Positions 58,335-64,000 of a stretch of DNA of 64,000 nucleotides are shown in pieces. Position 1 is the first letter of the stretch. Every line of letters begins with the position of its first letter. The notes below the pieces were generated by a model. The model was not told the origin of the DNA. It ran no database searches and saw nothing but the letters and a program-made list of their open reading frames with translations. The DNA comes from Acanthochlamys bracteata (Eukaryota > Streptophyta > Magnoliopsida > Pandanales > Velloziaceae): contig CM034126.1 in assembly GCA_019914995.1 (NCBI GenBank), positions 3,105,001-3,169,000 on the forward strand, read 5' to 3'. The translations under genes and the position numbers were made by a program.

Positions 58335-60505
58335 AAAAAAAAGAGATGAATTGAATTAGTAGTTAAAAAAATTTAATACAATATTTATATCTGGATAGAC
58401 CAATTTCATACAAAATAGCAGAATTATAGTCGACTGGATGTACACAGAATTTTTCTGTTTAGCGTTCTCTGGTTAGTTCAAATACAAATAATATAAGAAA
58501 ATTATTCAACACACAAATACGCAAGATTTATGTGGTTCGGCAAATAACTTTGCCTACGTCTACGGCCACTCTTTATCAAGAGTGAATTTCACTATTCTTA
58601 TCAAGTGCTACAATAGCAAGGTAATGTGTTTAGCCAAACACCATTGTCTTAACCGGTTCTCTATTAGAAATGAACCACCGACAGCCTACTAAACTTATAA
58701 GTCTCTCCGACCGCTAACACACAAGCCTTAGCCAAGGTCTTGTGTGAAGTATGTAGCTTCTTACAAGAATAGCACAATCTAGAAGGCTTAGCCAAGCTAT
58801 TCTCACGAATGTGTTTGTTACAAATAATTTTAAAGCACAGGATCTCCCTCACTAGATTAAATCTAAGCTTAGTAAAACAAAGAGAGGATCAAAGGAATGT
58901 CGAAGATGTATCTAGGTGAAACTCGGCAGTGAAGTTGAGTGAGAGATATTTCTGCTCTATGTAAGCTTTGTCTTATGTATGTGGCTCTGTTTTTCTTTTG
59001 CTCTATAGTGTCTCTTTCACATTTTATTTTTCTCTTCTTCTCCCTCTTATATTTTTTCTTCTCTGGCCGTTGAAATTTCTAATCTCCTAACGGTAGAAAA
59101 ATTTCTCGTTGTCTCCCTTGTGCGCCTGCTACAGTGTTATCACTTTGCTCTTATACGCCGCTGCCAATCGAGTTCCATCAAATAGGTCTTTAACGGCTGG
59201 ATCTTGATGGAGGTAAGTAATATATTAATTAGATCTTCTAGCTAGCATTTAAATCTCAATTATTCTGCTGGTATCGCTTGATTTGATCTTTTTTTTATAG
59301 CAATCAATAAGCTTGTCGGCAATTCAATTTTCCTGCTTGCTTCTCCCTTTTCTTCTGTAATGTATTTTTCTTCATTGCAGTGGCACCTAATATGAAGATG
59401 ATGATCTGATCAAGTAATTGGAATGGCTCAAGTTCAACTTCGAATTTTTGTTCTTAGTTCATCGATAAGTCAGGTGATGTTCCCTAGAGTATACATTGGC
59501 TCCAATATGATTTTAGGTTAACTTGCTTACTTTGAGCTGCAAATCAATGATTTGATTTTCCAGTAAGAATGCTATGATTTGAAGTCTATTGTCATCTGAG
59601 TATTCCAGTAAAATCAACTCTGATATGCATTGAATTCCATCTTGTGAATCTTGTATGACAGCACTTTGTAAAGTTTTCTTCTGTCAGCTTTCTTTGTTTC
59701 GATCATTTTGTGTAGTTACTCCATGTAGTATGTTATTGTAATGTATCGTCAGCACTATAGTGGATCAAGTGTATGTATACTCCTTATAACTGGATCCTTG
59801 GCTTTTCTTTTAATGAAAATCGAAATTCAATTTCTGAATTCAAATCTGGTATGCTGACAGACTGGTTTTGATGACACTTTAGCATTGTGTTCTTGACAAT
59901 CATTTGTTGTGATTTGTTGCTGTACTTGATGTGCAATGATAGTGGATATGATATTCTATATATCCTCAAAAATTGTCTTCAAATGAATGAAAAAATTTTG
60001 ATCAAACTTCATCTGAAAGTTGACTTAAGTGTTGTCTGATTTTCTGCAATGCATATTTTCTGAATTTTTTTCAATCTTTCTCGAATTTTCTAAAATTGTG
60101 TTGATCATAATTTGATGAACTCTTTAACCAAGATTGTTGTATACATGCTAACTCTGGTAAAAATATCTTGCTCGAACTGAATTTGCATCACGATCGAATA
60201 TGCCTCTGAAATTTTATAACTTGATCATTTTCACTCGGATCAGGATCAGTAGCAATCTAATTGACTGTTCTTGTGAGACTCCTCTGTTCTGCTCTCTGTC
60301 ATGCTGTCCAACACTTAGTCGATTTTCGTCTTGCGCTCGATATAGAATTCATATAAAGCAGCTGGCTGAAATATGACCATTTAGTATGAAAAAGTTGTAC
60401 TTTCAATTCTGCATAATTTAATTTAAACTATTAGTCCATCTAACTCATAAACTATAATTCTTAATATTTGTTATCATCAAAATCAATCTTAGAATTCTAA
60501 CAATC
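58335..60505 (+). mobile_element. Repeat element related to 13690-14984
   Basis: The left part (agatgaattgaattagtagt, then agtcgactggatgtacacag, tttatgtggttcggcaaata and tgcctacgtctacggccact) has the structure of a plant dispersed repeat family, and each block has a counterpart in order at 13.7-14.4 kb. The right limit is probably near ttatcatcaaaatcaatctt (60469). No reverse transcriptase, integrase or transposase frame is present. Class is uncertain: eroded LTR retrotransposon or a non-autonomous element. Confidence 0.5.
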
Positions 60506-60639
60506 TTAAATATTTATAATTATAAAGAGAAAAATAATTAAAACACTTGTAGTTTGTAGTTAATTGGAGATAACAACTCCTGCAGGTTCATCGGTGCTCC
60601 CTTCATTGCAGGAGACAGTACTAGCACCACGCTTCTTCG

Positions 60640-61872
60640 GTGATGAACTGCATCCAAGCGTCGTCTCTGTCGTCCTCATCCACAAAAGGCGATGATCCTG
60701 TAGGTAAATGATCAGGAGACGTTATTTCGCACTGATCGTTGATGATCCTCGGCGAGCATTCTATCAACGGAATATTACTCATGATGATGATGGGAGTGTT
60801 CTGCTACTTCTGTTTCTATAGTCACATTTTTCTTGAAAACTCTACACAAGGTATAGGAATCCTGTGAAATTACTCGAAAGAAAAAGAAATTCAATGATTT
60901 TGTTTTCGCACTTCCATATACTAATTAAAGCATACTATATATGTGAAATTCAGTTAAACAAATAATGTGTGAATTTCTTAAGAATAGTAAACCTAAAAGA
61001 TTAATTTTGAACGACCACCCAAGAATTAAAACATCTATATAGATTTTGCGGTTCTAGTGTATTCTTTTAGTGAGAGGGCAGATTTAGAAGAAAGCGTAAA
61101 AGGCGATCGCTACCACCGACAGTTAGAAACAGATCACCCCCAAACAGTAGTGGATATCTTCACTTTTGTTCACCTTTATTAGATTCAGAAAATGCACTGA
61201 AATGAATAAGGTAGATTAACGATGATGATGACGATGATTAGTGTTCTGTTATTATGAAGTGATTCTTGAAGAATGAATGATGAGTTTGTCTTACTACGAA
61301 TAAGAGAACTAAATAGCTATGACCCACAGGAAGAAAGGAATGTTTTTTTCTTCTTAATCAAGAGCTTCTTTTTAATTAGATGCAAAGTCCTAACTTTTCA
61401 TGCACGTCATGCATATATAACACGAATAATTGGAATCTCTTCTCTTCTTTCCCAACTCAGCAAGTGATCATTTTCCTCTAGAAGCCAAAACTCAATCATC
61501 ATTAGTCATATACTGCACTTTTCAGTTCAGTGTTAATACAAAAATCGAAGTAAAAAGTTAAAAATTGGAAGAAAAGAAATTGATTAATGAACCTGAATCC
61601 CTGAAGCATCTTCACATTCCTTCTCGTTGAGGCGGCACTCATGCATAATCCAATCAGTCCTGATAAACCTTGTGGAGCTCTGCCTCTGTAGTACACTAGT
61701 GTTTTCTTCATACCAATTGCTCTGTTCTGGCTGCAAACTCTTCTATCTTTTCATGTTGATTTTCAATGCTCGGCCCGTGTTGCTCGGTTGGTTCGGAAAC
61801 CATTATGGTACTTTCGGTCTCGCGGTCCAAAGAAGTACCATTCTGGATCTCTACTTGAAAAGAACGATTTAT
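60640..61872 (-). pseudogene. NAC-domain pseudogene, tail-to-tail with the NAC gene
   Basis: Exon 2-like 61872-61593 keeps its acceptor (cttgcag) and donor. It reads [36 protein letters not shown] then stop, another stop, [15 protein letters not shown], and after a frameshift TDWIMHECRLNEKECEDASG. Lost positions include the WKATGK core. A further relic at about 60780-60640 reads SPDHLPTGSSPFVDEDDRDD and then AWMQFITEEAWC-stop, resembling the [13 protein letters not shown] region of the live gene's exon 3. The first NAC exon was not found. It is a different NAC member rather than a near-identical copy. Confidence 0.82.
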
Positions 61873-64000
61873 CTGCAAGACGAATTTCTATAGTTTGGAG
61901 GTCTTGCCTCTCAGAACTTAAACTCATCACTTGCTTTGATTTCTTTATATCATCATCATCATCATCATACTATAACAAAAGGATCAAACTAAAGCTTTGT
62001 ATCAATATACAATTTCACTTTTTCTTTTTAGATTCTCGGACAAATCTAACCTACAAGCTCTCTACAACACATCGCTCTACTTCACATGTACATATACACT
62101 CAGCATTATATTTTGAATAATCCTACAAATTTCTTCTTTCAGACTAATCTTGTATTAATCGTCAAAGTATATATACATATAATTTTAACGAACACGAAAG
62201 TTCTTGCAACCTATGTAGTACCATTACTGTTCGAAAGAGATTGGATGGGAGGCCACGTTGGTAACGTGGGGCTTGGGTATATAAACGGTGCTTTTTTATT
62301 AGTTCAAATCAATATAAGAAGAGAGTTAGTTAAGCTTAGAAGTTGTGATCAAGAAGAGAAAAACCAGTCGCTGGATTTCTTTGTCTCTCCCTTCTTTTTA
62401 ATTTGTCTTTCTCTTTTACGTTTCCCCCACCTTTATCTTTTTATCATCACCTACCATTTTCTATCCAATCTCCTTTTTCATCGATCTAGCAAACATCCAA
62501 GCAAACTATCCTCTTCATATATATGTCCATCCAAAATGTCCTCCGGCGAGTGTAATCCCTTATATCCTTTTGCCTGATCAACATGATTACGTACGGTAGT
62601 ACTCTCATATATATGTTCATGAAAGTTTTGTTTCGGAGTACTGGACTTGATCATTATGAATGATCACTAACTAACTACATATGCCACTCATAATAATAGG
62701 GTAGAGCGAATGAAATATAACTATAGAAGGAGCAAAGAAGAAAACAAAAAGATGGCATAGATTCCAGATGGGACTTTAGGCAGGAGGGAGCCCAGCAAGG
62801 GCTAGCGGTTGCTTTATAAGCTTTAAAGAGCTTTAAAAGTGTGAAGATCACAGAGGGGCCCTATTCATTGTTGAATGCATAGAATTTAAACTACTATATA
62901 TACGTAGCTTTAGTTTAGGTGAGCTTGTTAAGATCTGAGACAGATCAGAATTGACTTGCTTTTTGTCTCATTTTGTGCATAATTGCTTTGTGCATGTATG
63001 AAGAATACGCAAGTAAAAGAATATCAATTCTTCATATGGGTTCATGTTAATTTGCATAAGTCTTCTAATTTCTAAAACAACATACATAAGCTATATATAG
63101 AGGACATGGACAAAAGTTAGTTTTCTAGCTGCTAATTGTTTTTCAACTTCTTCGTAATTATTATTACAATCATCATTATTAAAAGTATTTTTCAGCTTTC
63201 TTCAGAAGTTTTAAACTGAACTCTCAGCATAAGATGCACAATTGCGTTAAAAGTATATATTTAGTTTGTGAAAGAAGCTACAAGTCTATTTGTTTGCATC
63301 CAACCAAAAGGCGGACCATTGCAATGGGCTGCAATTATGGTTCAAATTATACATGGGCGCCCAGTTACTGGGCTCTTGTGAGCGGGCTCCCGAGAGCTTC
63401 TGATAGCCCTAGTATATACAAACCGTAGTGAACTAGTTATCAATACAATAACGTATATTATACAGGTATATACGGCATATTAAATGCACCCTTTCGTGTA
63501 TAATTAATATTGATGGCACAGAATTGCACCCTTCAATTCTTTTTACCTTTTTTTTTTTTTGAGTAAGTTTTCTGGTGAGCATGTATGGCATGATTTAATT
63601 GTAAGGAAATAAGATTTATAAATTTTATCATTTCATATTTTTCAATTATTATTTTAAAATTTATTTTTATTAAAATTTAATTCTAAATTTCATTTTATAT
63701 ATTTTAATATTATTTTAAATTCCATTTCTATCAAAATTTATTTTCATCGAATTTTATTTTCACAACTATCACAAAACGACTTCTATATATAATTAAAAAA
63801 CCGTCATAAATGAGATTTTAAAAAGTATATTTTTTAAGAAATAGATTTGAAAAGTTATTAGTTAGATTTTATACATTGTGTTTGAATATAACTTTTAAAT
63901 TTTATTGTATTTAGAACTGAATCTAAAAATAAATGTTTGTCCGCAAGAATTTTAAATTAAACTGGTACAAACTCTTTGCTTGAACGTTTGCAAGCTAGGT
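61873..64000. other. Intergenic; no gene seen
   Basis: About 2.1 kb with an ATC microsatellite (61949-61968) and an AT-rich repeat at 63590-63790. The longest frame (62086-62577) is low in coding character and has no domain. Confidence 0.5.
63590..63790. repeat. AT-rich dispersed repeat, copy 2 (inverted relative to 24110)
   Basis: Its reverse complement aligns with 24110-24310 over most of its length (for example attaaaatatataaaatgaa and attaaattttaataaaaata). Confidence 0.5.

Noticed and set aside
62086..62577. 163-residue plus-strand frame near the right end
   Set aside because: Low-complexity, AT-driven, no domain and no coding-like neighbours; searched for the first exon of the NAC pseudogene here without success.
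1..64000. Searched for operons, CRISPR arrays, phage or other foreign gene clusters
   Set aside because: None found; all recognised genes are ordinary plant nuclear genes with introns and independent promoters.

Overview
This is plant nuclear DNA, almost certainly from a woody or other rosid-type eudicot. The evidence is small-exon genes with GT-AG introns, plant-only families (WAT1-type transporters, REM B3 proteins, NAC factors, an alpha-expansin, CNL resistance-gene debris), very A+T-rich intergenic DNA and many short AT-rich repeats. I cannot name the species. There is no sign of bacterial, organellar or viral genes, and no CRISPR or operon structure. Splice joins were worked out by hand from frame, splice consensus and recalled family sequences.

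Layout. 0.3-0.9 kb (+): last exons of the meiotic mismatch-repair gene MLH3. 1.9-4.2 kb (-): ribosomal protein uL6/RPL9, convergent with MLH3. 6.1-7.7 kb (+): a WAT1-related EamA transporter with a GC-AG intron. 9.8-11.1 kb (-): an F-box/DUF295 protein. 11.6-12.9 kb (-): a DUF313-type B3 protein with EAR-like repression motifs. 13.6-15.2 kb: a broken copy of the F-box 5' region with a repeat element inserted. 15.5-18.5 kb (-): a complete six-exon cinnamyl-alcohol-dehydrogenase-like gene, followed by a decayed second copy (20.0-21.7 kb). 22.6-23.0 kb (-): a Kazal-type secreted/anchored protein. 25.9-26.5 kb (+): a small acidic, probably N-myristoylated protein. 28.6-30.2 kb (+): remains of a CC-NBS-LRR gene. 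30.9-33.7 kb (-): a seven-exon DHH/DHHA1 phosphoesterase. 34.3 kb: a histone H4 pseudogene. 35.1-36.1 kb (+): an intronless membrane-anchored SGNH esterase-like protein. 38.3-39.2 kb (-): an F-box/LRR relic. 39.35 kb (-): tRNA-Leu(AAG). 40.6-42.7 kb (-): a two-domain B3 (REM) gene, then two B3 relics (43.3-43.9 kb). 44.9-47.7 kb (-): an EXPA13-like expansin. 52.4-55.7 kb (+): a NAC transcription factor related to the membrane-tethered type. 58.3-60.5 kb: a repeat element. 60.6-61.9 kb (-): a NAC pseudogene tail-to-tail with the live gene.

The genes do not form one pathway. The strongest overall pattern is local duplication followed by decay: CAD, B3, NAC and the F-box 5' region each have a broken copy within a few kilobases, next to stand-alone relics of CNL, H4 and F-box/LRR genes. 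I found no convincing undescribed biological system. The most useful second looks are the GC-AG intron, the frame-ambiguous linker of the B3 gene, the altered C-terminal anchor and alternative splice frames of the NAC gene, the repeat family shared between 13.7 and 58.3 kb, and a TATA-driven unit at 27.5-27.8 kb with no recognised product.
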